Positions 1-10,803 of a DNA stretch of 64,000 nucleotides are shown here, one piece after another. The notes under the pieces are model-generated. The model was not told the origin of the DNA. It did not search any database and worked only from the letters and a program-made list of their open reading frames with translations. This DNA comes from Arion vulgaris (Eukaryota > Mollusca > Gastropoda > Stylommatophora > Arionidae), in assembly GCA_020796225.1 (NCBI GenBank), contig CM036761.1, forward strand, positions 38,500,428-38,564,427, given 5' to 3'. Position numbers and translations under genes: made by a program. Numbering within the stretch: position 1 is the first letter of the stretch; the number at the start of each line of letters is the position of its first letter.

Positions 1-199
1 TTTTTTTTCCGATCCAGAAGCACTTGAGCTTTTCAGCTCTTCAGCTCGGTGCCATGGACATCGTAACCCTTCGGTTCGGTGCCACGAACACCGTGGGATT
101 CTGGGGAATCTGTGTGGCTTTTTCTGCCATCCCGCGGAATTGAACCCGTGCACACAGAGGGATAGTCACCCGTAGTCCAACGCGCTACGAACATCTAGG
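1..199 (-). repeat. SINE-F copy, tRNA-derived, cut by the window start
   Basis: Poly-T at the left is the reversed A-tail. The body matches the copies at 3302, 10804, 45110 and 57493. The reversed B box (GAATTGAACCC) lies near 137 and the reversed A box (CCAACGCGCTA) near 177. Confidence 0.8.
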
Positions 200-202
200 T
201 TG

Positions 203-300
203 AGGAGAATCTGGCCGAATGGATAAGAGAGCGGCTCCCACTTGGCAGCACCGTGTTCAATTCACGGTAAAGCCAATACATTTTTTTCTGTTGTGGGCAT
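203..300 (+). repeat. tRNA-like SINE head (family L)
   Basis: TGGCCGAATGG (A box) and GTGTTCAATTC (B box) are spaced as in a tRNA-Ser/Leu-like gene. There is no foldable complete tRNA with a discriminator, and a T-rich run follows. It is a SINE head rather than a functional tRNA. Confidence 0.5.
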
Positions 301-1569
301 AAGTGAAAAATTCTAACATGAACATCTTCGCAGCGACTGTACTAGCAATAAGGTCATTCAATTCTTCAGATTCACGTCCCATACATCCTACACCGCCCTA
401 ATAAGTGGTAATACAGTCAGTAACGACAGTTTCAGAAACTTTTATTCTATCCATCACATCTTTGTTTTAGTAAGATGACATCTACAATCGTAATTCGTGT
501 TCGAAATGTCAACAAGACGCAACCAAGCAAAAAACCAAACTCAACCAAATAAAGTAGTTACGCAAAGTGCTGAATAAATTGTTGTGTGTTGACATATTGA
601 ACGCGCATCCAATACTCTAGCTTTTCCAAAATCAACCAAGCGTCCCGGTAGACACGTTTTCATCCATGTGTGTTGCTGATTAAGTTGAGAATAATTTATG
701 CCGTACTCAAGTATGTAGGCATAACCGCAGCCCCCGGTAACAGTAGGCCGAATAGCTATCTTCGCGGACAAATCGGGAATTCCTGTTTGATGGGGGTGAT
801 TTTTATATATGTTTGATAGAGGACTGTAAACTTTATTGCAATTTTACTCAATTCTTTGAGTACGTAGTTATTTATTGATGAAAGTATTACTACAAATATT
901 CCTTAGCGTAAAACTCTATTTTTGTAACATTATATAACCTTGATTTAGCAAGTTGTGTTGTTTTTAAAATGAATCTGTCTTTATCTAACAATACTTGAAT
1001 GCAAGGTCACACGACAATTGTGGTCTTATTTCCTAGAATATTTACATGAGCTCGGTGGCCGTATGTTATCGGGGACCACCGCCTAACATACAAGCATTTT
1101 AAAAGCTGTAATGGTAACAATAATAATAAATGTAGTAATTTTGCAATACAAGTTGTGATAACAACAGTTTTCCTTACTTATGCATTGCGTCAACTAGATA
1201 GATTGTAAGACATGTAAAACACACATCACAAGTACAGACAACAGGGTAGTTGTTCTATCTATTTTTCATCTTTGACGTTCAACAAATTAGAATGTTTGCG
1301 AGATGTTACTTTGTGCATAAAACGAATCAGATCTGATAACATGATACATTATAACTCCAAAAGTGGTACTTTGAAGTGGTGGTATTCTATTTGTAAAATC
1401 GCAGTTATCCGTCTATACAAAATGATGTACTGTTGGATAATACATATACACTATGACCGAAGTTCGGATGTGCATGCTGTACCTAACGTATGGGTCTACG
1501 GAGGCACAACTTACTGATGCTCTTGGCGCAAGCTCGGATCACAACGAGTAGTTCAATTTTTTCCCTTGC
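301..1569. other. No gene or repeat recognised
   Basis: AT-rich sequence. The short frames at 541-771 and 1272-1517 have no recognisable domain and look random. Confidence 0.5.
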
Positions 1570-1925
1570 GTTTACCCGCTAATGCGATGTAAGAAAATCA
1601 TCAAATCGGAGGTGATTAGATCAGACCAGATCGGGAGAAAAACGTTTGTGGGGCTGCGGTAATACTGAGCAAATAGGCGATTGAACGAAGACAGGTATCG
1701 GCAGTACTACATAAGATAGTGAAAAATTAATTATAAAATATGAAAATAAACAACACTCGACGTTTCGATGCTTAGACCAATAATCGTCTGTTTACCCGCT
1801 AGAAATTCAGACGTAATCAGTGCGGCTGGAATATCATTTCTGACTGATTTTTGCGTTAAGGCCTGATTTCCTTGTTATCAGTGTCCCCCACCATACAGGC
1901 ATGCCTTCTACAACTTCAGAGGTAC
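1550..1925 (-). repeat. SINE-C copy interrupted by element E
   Basis: The two halves (to 1581 and from 1790) join into a normal SINE-C once 1582-1789 and one TSD are removed. The unit reads on the minus strand from CTCTGAAGT... to the tail at 1550. Confidence 0.7.
1582..1789 (+). mobile_element. Element E copy 1, inserted in SINE-C
   Basis: Flanked by a perfect 12-bp TSD, GTTTACCCGCTA, at 1570-1581 and 1790-1801. The body matches the left arm of the copy at 35067 and, reversed, the copy at 39504. Its end carries, on the minus strand, CGAAACGTCGA, a motif typical of Penelope/hammerhead ends. Confidence 0.7.
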
Positions 1926-2154
1926 AATGTGTAGTTAAATTGGTTGATAAGAACGAACACAACCAAACAGCTGTTTTCACGAAGTCAAAGAACATGCTCT
2001 AATTACTAACAGTACTACATGTACATCCTAAAGTTATACAGAAATCAACAAACTACCATCTTCAGACTTCACAGTGAATAAACACTCGCACATGCTACAA
2101 TTGCTTTCATCTCTACAGTGTCCCGGTAGTAGTTCAAATAAAACCACAGAGCAT

Positions 2155-2340
2155 ATCCTGCAAGAATTTTTTTTTTAAGTCCCCTGTAAATCATCCGTAT
2201 TCCTGCAAGAATGTCCTCTGTAAATTATCCCTAACTCCTACAAGAATGTCCTCTGTAAATCATTCGTAACTACTGCAAGAATGTCCTCTGTAAATCATCT
2301 GTAACTCCTACAAAAATGTCCTCTGTAAATCATCTATAGA
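2155..2340. repeat. 35-bp tandem repeat
   Basis: About five units containing CAAGAATGTCCTCTGTAAAT, abutting the next array. Confidence 0.85.
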
Positions 2341-2351
2341 AAAGGATGTTG

Positions 2352-3075
2352 GTCCAATAACACAACACTACATCCAATACCACAACACTACATTCAATAC
2401 CACAACACTATATTCAATAACACACCACTACATTCAATACCACAACACTACATTCAATACCACAACACTATATTCAATAACACACCACTACATTCAATAC
2501 CACAACACTACATTCAATACCACAACACTACATTCAATACCACAACACTACATTCAATACCACAACACTACATTCAATAACACACCACTATATTCAATAC
2601 CACAACACTACATTCAATACCACAACACTATATTCAATAACACACCACTACATTCAATACCACAACACTACATTCAATACCACAACACTACATTCATTAA
2701 CACAACACTACATTCAATACCACAACACTACATTCAATACCACAACACTATATTCAATAACACACCACTATATTCAATACCACAACACTACATTCAATAC
2801 CACAACACTATATTCAATAACACAACACTACATTCAATACCACAACACTACATTCAATACCACAACACTATATTCAATACCACAACACTACATTCAATAC
2901 CACAACACTACATTCAATCCCACACACTATATTCAATAACACACCACTATATTCAATACCACAACACTACATTCAATACCACAACACTATATTCAATAAC
3001 ACAACACTACATTCAATACCACAACACTACATTCAATAACACAACACTACATTCAATACCACAACACTACATTCA
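2352..3075. repeat. 20-bp minisatellite, about 36 copies
   Basis: The unit is CACAACACTACATTCAATAC with recurring variants (CACACCACTA, TATTCAATAA). Variants recur in blocks, which indicates multi-unit duplications. Confidence 0.95.
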
Positions 3076-3214
3076 AATCTACACAGCACCAAAGATAGCA
3101 CCAGACAACAGTGGACTTTATCATAAAAATATATCTGAGGAATAGTCAAAGATCCGAATAGCGATCATAATAAGAAGAAGAAGATAAGACTCAACAAAGA
3201 TACTGTAGATTACT

Positions 3215-3590
3215 AGCCTTCTTCTTTTGTCTCATTTTGTTTTGCCTCACATGGTCAAGATAACAAGAGATTTCTAGAACAGGCTTTTATGTGCTCTTCA
3301 TTCCCGCCTGCCCAGTGTGTTTGTAGCGCGTTGGACGAGGTGTGACAAGCTCCCTGTGAGTGCGGGTTCAATTCCGCGGGTTGGCAGAAAAGCCACAGGT
3401 TCTCCAGATTTACGGTGTTCGTGGCACCGAACCGAAGGGTTACGATGTCCATGGCACCAAACCGAAGAGCTGAAAGCTCAAGTACTTCTAGATCAGAAGA
3501 AAAAAATGTGCGCTTCATAAACAGTGTTTTTCAGTCGCTTCTGTTATCTATGAGGTCCACCTTTTGCATGGACAGCCTTTTGCTTACAAG
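3215..3590 (-). pseudogene. 3' end of an RTE-like LINE, split by SINE-F
   Basis: 3240-3290 plus 3519-3590 matches 25040-25160, the C-terminal/3' end of the LINE with a recognisable reverse transcriptase. The SINE-F insertion and one TSD separate the two parts. No intact frame remains. Confidence 0.6.
3302..3506 (+). mobile_element. SINE-F copy with 12-bp TSD
   Basis: TGTGCTCTTCAT at 3290-3301 and TGTGCGCTTCAT at 3507-3518 flank it (one mismatch). B box GGTTCAATTCC lies near 3367; an A-rich tail follows GATCAGAAG. The A box (TAGCGCGTTGG) is at 3323. Confidence 0.85.
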
Positions 3591-3602
3591 ACTATTTCCA
3601 TA

Positions 3603-3623
3603 TATATATATATATATATATAA
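3603..3623. repeat. (TA)n microsatellite
   Basis: About ten TA units. Confidence 0.9.
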
Positions 3624-4076
3624 TTGCTCAAATTGAAAAATGCTCATGCCAAAAGGCTCACAGGTTCTTGAAAACATTATGCAAAGTGCCCATTCCCTTC
3701 CCCACTTTTCAATGACTTGATGTGTAAATACATGGCACTGTGTGACTATTGTAAAGGAGAAAGTGTATGAGACCAGTGAGGACCACCTACTGAGAACTAG
3801 ATTCATCAAGCTAGCTCATTTAGCTGTTTAGACGTCCGGGTATATGAAAATGATCACAGATGAAGAGTAACAATGGTCTTATAGGACGTAATAACAATCC
3901 CGAGTGGCATTCTAAAACAATACGTGTGAAAGGTGATCCGTTGCGTGGTATATTTTCTATATATATTATTCATGTGTTCCATGCATACTGAAGGACAGTT
4001 AACACGGCAGAAGTATACACCTTGATTTTTGTCCCTGCAAATTAGTTTCTATTCCGATCCCATTCATTTTCAAATC

Positions 4077-4330
4077 TTCTTCTTCGAGCGCTCCATATCG
4101 ACCACTTGTTAACCACTCTGTGTGATGTGTATGTGATCTGAGCCTAAAAGCGATTATACGTCGTGACAGTTATGCACCTACAAGTAGACCAGCACATCCA
4201 ATTTCTTCGAGGCTTTTTATTTAATATGGTAGCTTCCTAAATCCTACATCAGTTGCCTCTTACGACATGCCTTGTAGGTTGCAGTGGTACTATTCTTTGC
4301 TTTCATTGCCAGCACCTACACCACACGCGC
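4077..4330 (-). repeat. SINE-B copy
   Basis: Full-length minus-strand copy with reversed tail (TTCTTCTTCGA) at the left and head at the right. The core (reversed TCTTACGACATG) is at 4258-4270. Confidence 0.8.
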
Positions 4331-4516
4331 AACATTTTCGTATAAGTTACAGTAAGAAACGCTAGTTTAGCAATCCGCCTGTTCATAAGTTTTAGTATAA
4401 AATGTAATCGCTTGTTTAGTTTCTACGTCTACGTTTAACTTCAGAATTCTAAGATTTTCACAATCGCAGCAGATATATATAGGTTTATGGTAAATGTCCG
4501 CTGCTTCTCATTAATT

Positions 4517-4799
4517 TTTTTTTTAAAAGTAAAGGAACCCTTTCATACCTCATGGTATATAGGTCAATACAGTGTTAGGTCTGTATTTTCATTGACCGTC
4601 GGCACACGATGGGTGATGTGGTCAGCATCATGCCGGCCGCCTTTACTTTCCCAGAGCATGTCTGGTACCCAGTTGAGGCTGGGTCGACCTGAAAGCCGTC
4701 GTGGTCAGGAAAAATTCCACGCGCATTGCGGGAGCTGAACCCAGACCACCAGCCTTGCGAAGCGAGTTCACTAACAACTACGCTACAGTGGCTCTCCCT
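4517..4799 (-). mobile_element. SINE-J copy, tRNA-derived, 11-bp TSD
   Basis: TCTCATTAATT at 4506-4516 and 4800-4810. Reversed poly-A is at the left. On the minus strand the head has TAGCGTAGTTG (A box) and GGTTCAGCTCC (B box). Related degenerate copies are at 32785 and 63395. Confidence 0.8.
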
Positions 4800-4974
4800 C
4801 TCATTAATTAAGGAAACCAAAATGTTACCTAGAGCTTCTTAGGCTAGTTGTCGGTGTTTAATTCCACAGTGAGCGTGGTAGTTTTCCGACCTTTTTTATG
4901 TATCAGGAAAAGCACTGTGAAGTAAGGGCGTCCGATGTGATGTTGTCCACAACACCCATCGTGTTCAAAGGTCC

Positions 4975-5228
4975 ATAGACGTAGGATTAACTTCATTGCA
5001 CCGGGTTTTCCCATGTGGCTCCGCCCCTGTTGGTAGAGATGACATGCCATCTGCCGAGAGCATTGCACAAAGCACGAAATCCGTAGCTACGACAACAATC
5101 CTAGGGGTCTCTTGGAAAAATTGCACGTATCTCGGTCCAGATTCAAACCCATAACCGCCAGTACGACAGGCAAACTACTTATCTACTTCGCCATTGAGCC
5201 ACCCTTCATGTGCCGACGGAAAATGAAA
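4975..5228 (-). repeat. SINE-G copy, tRNA-derived
   Basis: Matches 36198-36440 in reverse. The reversed B box (GATTCAAACCC) is near 5141. Its head end runs directly into the 17-bp array at 5242. Confidence 0.75.
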
Positions 5229-5241
5229 AATACGGGCATAA

Positions 5242-5438
5242 TACCACATTCCCCTTTATACCACATTCCCCTTTATACCACATTCCCCTTTATACCACAT
5301 TCCCCTTTATACCACATTCCCCTTTATACCACATTCCCCTTTATATCACATTCCCCTTTATACCACATTCCCCTTTATACCACATTCCCCTTTATACCAC
5401 ATTCCCCTTTATACCACATTCCCCTTTATACCACATTG
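5242..5438. repeat. 17-bp tandem array
   Basis: About 11.5 units of ACCACATTCCCCTTTAT. Because it has few stops in any frame it yields spurious frames of about 77-128 residues. Confidence 0.95.
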
Positions 5439-5657
5439 TATAAAAAGGGTTACTTTCCATCTATTTTTTGGAGACTAGATAATCATCAGGAATTGTAAAA
5501 CCTCCATTTGTTAGCAAATCCAGCTGACTGTTCCTGTGATACTCCGTCTACACAAATTACCAAATTGTATCAAATTATGATGTTTTCCTTTCGCCGATGT
5601 TACATAAGGTCTGCAAGGAATTTGTCCATACCGTTTTATATACGGAGCAATTCGTTC

Positions 5658-5815
5658 TTCTTCTTCGTCGTTTGCCAGCTGTGAATTCGGGCGTTAGCCA
5701 TGACACCTGATATGGCGCTTCTAACTGATTTTTGCGGGAAAGCCTGCTTTATCATTTGACTGGTGTTCCTCGCCATGCAGGCGGTCTTTCATCGACTTCA
5801 GAGGTAGCAATTCGT
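5658..5815 (-). mobile_element. SINE-C copy with 12-bp TSD
   Basis: AGCAATTCGTTC at 5646-5657 and 5816-5827. Reversed (GAA)n tail at the left. Confidence 0.85.
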
Positions 5816-5934
5816 TCAATCTCAGTAAAGTTCAGTTTTAGGTTTTCTTATGACGTCCTTTCTTTCTTGGTTCAATTACTGTACATCTCAATGCTGTATT
5901 TTTAAATGAATTTATCATATCTTCTTAGAGTATC

Positions 5935-6370
5935 AGCATCATCAAGGTGCGTGTCCTTTATAGGACGTTGCTCTCTTTGCAGCACATCTGAAATTCACTC
6001 TCTCTCGAGCCAGTTCACCCACTTCGTCGATGGTCATATTCATGGTTTCTTTAATATCTTGTAGCCATCTTCTTCTTGGTCTGCCTCTGTCTCTGCGTCC
6101 TGGGACCCTGCCCTCTAATATTGTTCTTTCCATGCCTCCGTAACGCCTAATGTGACCAATTTTTCTGTATAGTACGGTGTTTATCAGCCAATTCTCTTTA
6201 ACATTTAGTTCTTTCAGGACATCAGTGTTCTTTCTTTTTTCTGTTCATGGTATTCGTATGATCTTTCTATAGCATTTAGTTTCGAAGGACTGGATTTTCG
6301 TTCTTGTTTTTGTGTAATGGTCCATGATTCACAACCATAAGTAGCCACTGGGAAAATGCATGTTCTCAAT
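5935..6370 (-). pseudogene. LINE 3' end, GRPRRRW family
   Basis: The minus frame reads ...ERTILEGRVPGRR then RGRPRRRWLQDIKETMNMT, the conserved C-terminus of RTE/CR1-like LINE polyproteins. A TCATCATC tail at 5937 marks the 3' end. The copy at 38430-39165 is the same family. Confidence 0.75.
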
Positions 6371-6869
6371 ATTTTTAATTCTTAGAGTATGCCAAACATA
6401 AAACTATCTACTCTTTCTTCAAACAGTTGTTACTTGAGGTTAACCAGACATTCTGTAATTACACCACATTTCCCGAATTCTTCTCACTTTATGTTCATTA
6501 TATTTTCCAAGTTTATTATTTCAATTAACATGTACAATCTGTATTATTGATTATTCACTGTGAATTAACAGATTTCCTGTGTGACCAGTGCTCTTGTTAT
6601 GATTTGTTATTATATGTATTGTTCTATGGCGTTTGAAAACATGTAGGTTCTACGCCACTGAACATAGACAAGTGTGTCAACAGTCTGCATTCCGACACAC
6701 AATTCCGACACACAATTCCGACACACATACAATTCCCTTTCTCTCTTTCCTATTCTTTCTCTCTGTATTTTAATATATAAACTTTGTCAATTTAGAATCG
6801 TTAGGGATTTATTGTCTGACTATATGTTATCTCTGCCATACAGGAAGTCTGAATTTCTTCGCTTTTTTT

Positions 6870-6970
6870 TGTATCCTTTGCTTGATAAAGACATTTTAGT
6901 CGAAACGTCTCAGTATTTTTTCGGGGACTTTATAAAAGTACAGTACTTTGTTTTTACATGTTTCTCCATT
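6870..6970 (+). repeat. Penelope-like pseudo-LTR fragment
   Basis: Contains CTTGATAAAGAC...GTCGAAACGTC, the motif seen also at 43955 (reverse) and 61750. It resembles the degenerate hammerhead core carried by Penelope/Neptune elements. Confidence 0.4.
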
Positions 6971-7145
6971 GCTACATAGTTTTCATACAATTTGCTCTTA
7001 TATCTATAATACTGTATTAATATCTCTCTATCAATTTCTTTTTAATCATCGTAAACTATTCTCTATTTTGTCTTTGTTTCTTTTTCTTGTCGGGTTCCAG
7101 GAAAATGCCCGTCTTGCTATAGTATTAGCTTGTTACTAAGTCTTT

Positions 7146-7399
7146 CGCCCGTTTTGCTGAGGTCCTCAATGGGAGCAAAGAATAGTAACACTGCGACCTA
7201 AAGTCATGTCGTAAGAGGCGACTGATGTAGGACCTAGGGATGCTACCCTAGTAAATATAAAACATCGCAGAAATATGATGTGCTGGCCTACTTGTAGAAG
7301 CATAACTGGCACAACGTACAATCGCTCTTGGGCTCAGATCATATACAAATCACATAGAGTGGATAACAAGTGGTCGATATGAAGCGTTTGAAGAAGAAG
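7146..7399 (+). repeat. SINE-B copy, full length
   Basis: Head CGCCCG, core ATGTCGTAAGAGGCGACT, tail GAAGAAGAAG. Confidence 0.85.
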
Positions 7400-7500
7400 T
7401 TTATCAACAATTTGATTGATATTATGCTACTAGAAAAATATGCAAAATAACAGTTGAAGGGGGTTAACCAACAGTTTCTTACTCGACTCTTCCCTCTAAC

Positions 7501-7892
7501 CCAGCGTTTCCCAAAGTGGGCGGTATCCCCCTCCCCCAGTGAGCTCTGAAGCCTCCCAGGGGTGATGGTGGGTTGAGAAGCATTTAGGGGGCATTTTTCG
7601 AGATTTTGAGATTGAATAATCATTAAAAATTTGAATTCTGCATATTTATTCACCTTATGCTCGTCTTACACGATACATTTTTCATCAATTTTCTATTTCA
7701 TGAATATAATCATTTGAAAATTGACCATGTATTACAGAAATATATATATCAATTATCCATGTCAAAGAAAAAATAGAGCATGTATATATGTGGAAGGGGG
7801 CGTTGGCAAACTGTTATAATGTGGAGGTTGGGCGTTACAAAGTTTATATTGTGCAAAGTGGGCGGTGGGTCGAACAAGTTTGGGAATCTATG
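7501..7892. mobile_element. Non-autonomous hAT-like element
   Basis: Ends CAGCGTTTCCCAAA and TTTGGGAATCTATG are imperfect inverted repeats beginning with CA. CTCTAAC is repeated at 7494-7500 and 7893-7899 (7-8 bp TSD). No transposase frame. Confidence 0.6.
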
Positions 7893-7900
7893 CTCTAACC

Positions 7901-8285
7901 AAACAGCTGACCGGTCATTGACACTGTGAACTTCTTGTCAGATTGGTGAATGTCAAGAGATTCTTAACGCATGCAACCATGCACCAGGGACTTTATACAC
8001 TTAAGTCAGTCGGCACAGAGTCCACTCCACTAACCCAGATACAATTTGCATAAAAATATTATTGGCCAGTTCAGTGAATTGAAACACGGACCAACAGTGC
8101 TTTGTATCAAAGATTGCATCGTCATCACAACAATAATTATATATGTTTATATATTTATGATATTTCTTGTTTTTATATTCGGCTTCTAAGCTTTGGGAAA
8201 ACCTGACAGACCTGAAGCTGACTACCCAGTTTGTGGTCCACCGTTAATTAAGCGCATGACCAGAGGTCGCTGAAGCAGATGATAT
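7901..8285. other. Nothing recognised
   Basis: AT-rich DNA without visible repeats or domains. Confidence 0.45.
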
Positions 8286-8525
8286 TCGTTTTCGGCTGCT
8301 GTTGCTGCTGCTGCTGCCACTATTACAACCACTGATACAGCTACTACTACTATTATTAATATTACTACTACCACCACTACTACCACAAATACTACTACCA
8401 CTAATACTGCTACCGCTACTATTACAACTAAAACTTTTACTACTAATTGTATTATTACTACAACTACTATTACCACTAATATTACTACCAGTGCTACTCT
8501 TAATACTATTATACTCTCTCTTTGC
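8286..8525. repeat. Imperfect trinucleotide (ACT/GCT) tract
   Basis: Degenerate (TAC)n/(CTG)n. Its translations are leucine- or valine-only runs, not a protein. Confidence 0.85.
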
Positions 8526-8539
8526 CTTTTACCCCGGGT

Positions 8540-8625
8540 TGGGGCATAGGCCCTCAACCAACTCATGCCAAGTCTTCCTATCTCTAGCTATCTCCTGTAG
8601 CTCCCTCCAGCTCTTCTTTATATTG
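8540..8625 (-). pseudogene. Possible LINE 3' fragment
   Basis: The minus strand reads MSWLRAYAPTRGKRQR with a GGTTGGGGCATAGGC-like 3' region. Weak. Confidence 0.3.
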
Positions 8626-8684
8626 TTGATCTCCGACTATTATACTGCTATTACTGTTACTATCACAACTATTGACTGATGCTA

Positions 8685-8990
8685 CAAATAAGAAAGAGAA
8701 ACTTGAGATATTTTGGACATATAAAAAGAAATGAAGGACTTTAGAAGACCATCATGGAAGGAGGCATACCAGCAAAGAGAAGAAGAGGAAGACCACGGAG
8801 AAGATGGATTCAAAATGTAACTGATCGTTTGAACATGACGGCTGCAGAGGCAGGAGATCTGGCCTATGAGAGAGAAATTCCGGAGGACTGTTGGAGTGAC
8901 AAAGTTCTGCTCAGGACAAGCTATTTGATAATGATGACTAATTCTATTACTACTACTACTACTACTACTACTATTTTCTACTATTATATA
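8685..8990 (+). pseudogene. LINE 3' end, GRPRRRW family
   Basis: The frame reads RYFGHIKRNEG, then (after one break) AKRRRGRPRRRWIQNVTDRL and the conserved Thr-Ala-Ala-Glu-Ala-Gly-Asp-Leu-Ala stretch. A GATGATGACT and then (TAC)n tail ends it at about 8975. Confidence 0.75.
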
Positions 8991-9017
8991 AAAGTCTTCT
9001 TTTTCTTTGTGTTCGTT

Positions 9018-9140
9018 ATTATCTACCGAGTTAAACACACTAGTGAACTTTTTGATATATGCGCCAAGAACGTGAATACGTTACGCCACGGTTCATAAAC
9101 ATCTACCGCGTGTAGAACAGGTGCATCCGGCAAATGTCTG
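9018..9140 (-). repeat. Degenerate SINE-A fragment
   Basis: GCCAAGAACGTGAATACGTT and GTGTAGAACAGGTGCATCCG match the SINE-A 3' half. Confidence 0.5.
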
Positions 9141-9227
9141 CTCATGCCAATCACATTCGTACTCTGCACCCTTTGATCTCAGTTTCTGTTCTCTGTGATT
9201 ATGAATCAAATATATATATGTAACTAT

Positions 9228-9493
9228 GAAAATCGTAGCATATCCTAAAGGACGTAGCCATCAACCACAGTAAACGAGTCGTTTATTTTTTTCTAGGCAC
9301 CACTCTTATATGTTCAGTAGTTTGCCGTTGCTTTCTGAACGATGAGGTCTATTTTTACCTTTTTGTAAATCCCACGGAAACGAATTTTCTTCCAACCGTG
9401 CCCACCAAGGGTTTGAACCAGGTACGCTTGGGTTCGTGATCGAGCTCACTACCACTTGAGCTACAGACGCTCACAATACTCTGTGACGTTCAC
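9228..9493 (-). mobile_element. SINE-H copy, tRNA-derived
   Basis: On the minus strand TAGCTCAAGTGGTAG (A box) and GGTTCAAACCC (B box) form a tRNA-like head. GTAACTAT at 9220-9227 and 9494-9501 is the TSD. Other copies: 22240, 46915, 49989, 62513. Confidence 0.8.
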
Positions 9494-9527
9494 GTAACTA
9501 TACCATTGTTGTTATTTACTACCTACT

Positions 9528-9784
9528 TCTTCTTCTTCTTCTTTGCATTCGTTCTTTACGACCAATTGTAATCACTCTTTGTGATATGTTTGATCTTTGC
9601 CAAGAACGTGTATACGTTGCACATTGGTTTGGTAGGCCCCTAAACGCATAGACTTCTACACGTTTAGGACACATGCATCCGATTTCAGCCAAACCTCCTT
9701 ACTCGCCTCTTACGACATGCATGGCAGGTAACAGTGGTTCTATTCTTTACACCCCAAATTTGGGCCCCGGTAACCACTCGGGCG
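9528..9784 (-). mobile_element. SINE-A copy with 11-bp TSD
   Basis: TACTACCTACT (9517-9527) and TACTATCTACT (9785-9795), one mismatch. Reversed tail (TTCTTC)n, then the body, then CACTCGGGCG. Confidence 0.9.
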
Positions 9785-9944
9785 TACTATCTACTCATCT
9801 ACCTATCCTTTCTTTAACCTCTTCCTATTTAATCTTCTTTACTGCTATACATGTTAATAAGTAATGTATTATCATATTGTATGTGCAAATCAGTGGTTCT
9901 AATTGTGTATGCATTGAAAAGTCACCGAACTCTATACATTGATT

Positions 9945-10065
9945 GATTCAATCATCATCATTGCTTGCGTTTCTGTGAATAACCATGTGTGCTCCGATCT
10001 CTTTCTTACACACTAATATCTCAGCGGCAGTGAAGGAACTCCGTTGCACCGGCGCGTGTACTTGA
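9945..10065 (-). repeat. SINE-N fragment
   Basis: Shares GAGATCGGAG-type and GATGATGATTGAATCAATCA tail sequence with 33755 and 45415. The ATCATC-type tail resembles the LINE GRPRRRW family tail. Confidence 0.5.
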
Positions 10066-10179
10066 TGTCATTTTGAAGATGATGAAAGTATTTTGTATGA
10101 ATTTTTTTTTAAATCATTATAATTAATTTTGGCCCTGGCAGCGGCTTTCCAGCCTGCTCGTCTCGATTTTGAACCACCA

Positions 10180-10262
10180 AGTGTTCTTTTACGTTCTCAA
10201 CTTGAAAACGGAACCTACCTTTTATCATCCGTCTCCGATAGGGCTAGGAATTCGATTCCCCA
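10180..10262. repeat. Dispersed repeat M
   Basis: Matches 61345-61440 over the CGTCTGTCTCCGATAG region. Nature unknown. Confidence 0.5.
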
Positions 10263-10546
10263 AATCAAAAGGTGACCACCCTTCCTTCCTTCCTTTCGTT
10301 CGCTTGAAATATGTCTATATATTCAATGTTGTCTCTTGTATGAACTTCACTGTCTTTGTAGCTCACACAGAGGTCCGTGTAGTTTTCTGTCAGTGTTGTT
10401 TCGTTAGGCCAGTGAGTTTGCCTCAGTGTATCATATTCAGGGCAGTCTTGAAGTATGTGCTCTGCAGTCTGGTTTGCCTGTACACATGTACACATGGCTG
10501 AATTGCCAATCTTGAATTTTGTATACCACCAAAAGGAGACCACCAA
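10262..10546 (-). pseudogene. LINE-D C-terminal fragment
   Basis: The frame reads MCTCVQANQTAEHILQDCPE followed by YDTLRQTHWPNETTL, the C-terminal Cys/His cluster that follows RNase H in jockey/I-type LINEs. The 3' end CGAACGAAAGGAAGG echoes the SINE-A terminus. Confidence 0.75.
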
Positions 10547-10686
10547 TAGTATATCTGAAACCAGGACGGATGTGGTAAATTAAGTTACTGCTTCTTACAA
10601 GTTCTGGAACCTCTGATTTAGTGTAGAAAGAACGTTACAAGTTGTAGCTATTATTTTAATCAGCAGAAATGTCAATATCCCTAGTA

Positions 10687-10774
10687 TGATTTGTTAGCAA
10701 CTATTTCATGATTTGTTAGCAACTATTTCATGATTTGTTAGCAACTATTTCATGATTTGTTAGCAACTATTTCA
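10687..10774. repeat. 22-bp tandem repeat, four copies
   Basis: Unit TGATTTGTTAGCAACTATTTCA, shown here as TGATTTGTTAGC + AACTATTTCA. Nearly identical copies. Confidence 0.95.
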
Positions 10775-10803
10775 ACATATTTTCACATCTCACTTGTCAG
10801 ATT

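Noticed and set aside
203..300. Functional tRNA gene
   Set aside because: A and B boxes are present but the acceptor stem and complete cloverleaf are not; same for heads of families F-K.
2352..3075. CRISPR or telomere-like array
   Set aside because: Contiguous 20-bp units without spacers; not a telomere motif.
4575..4820. 81-residue conserved peptide
   Set aside because: It is the tRNA-derived SINE-J read through; recurrence is due to the repeat.
5112..5498. 128-residue repeat protein (PLYHIPLYTTFPFIP type)
   Set aside because: 17-bp array; all frames of the array are open by composition.
8222..8679. Leucine/valine-rich membrane protein
   Set aside because: Translation of a degenerate trinucleotide repeat on both strands.
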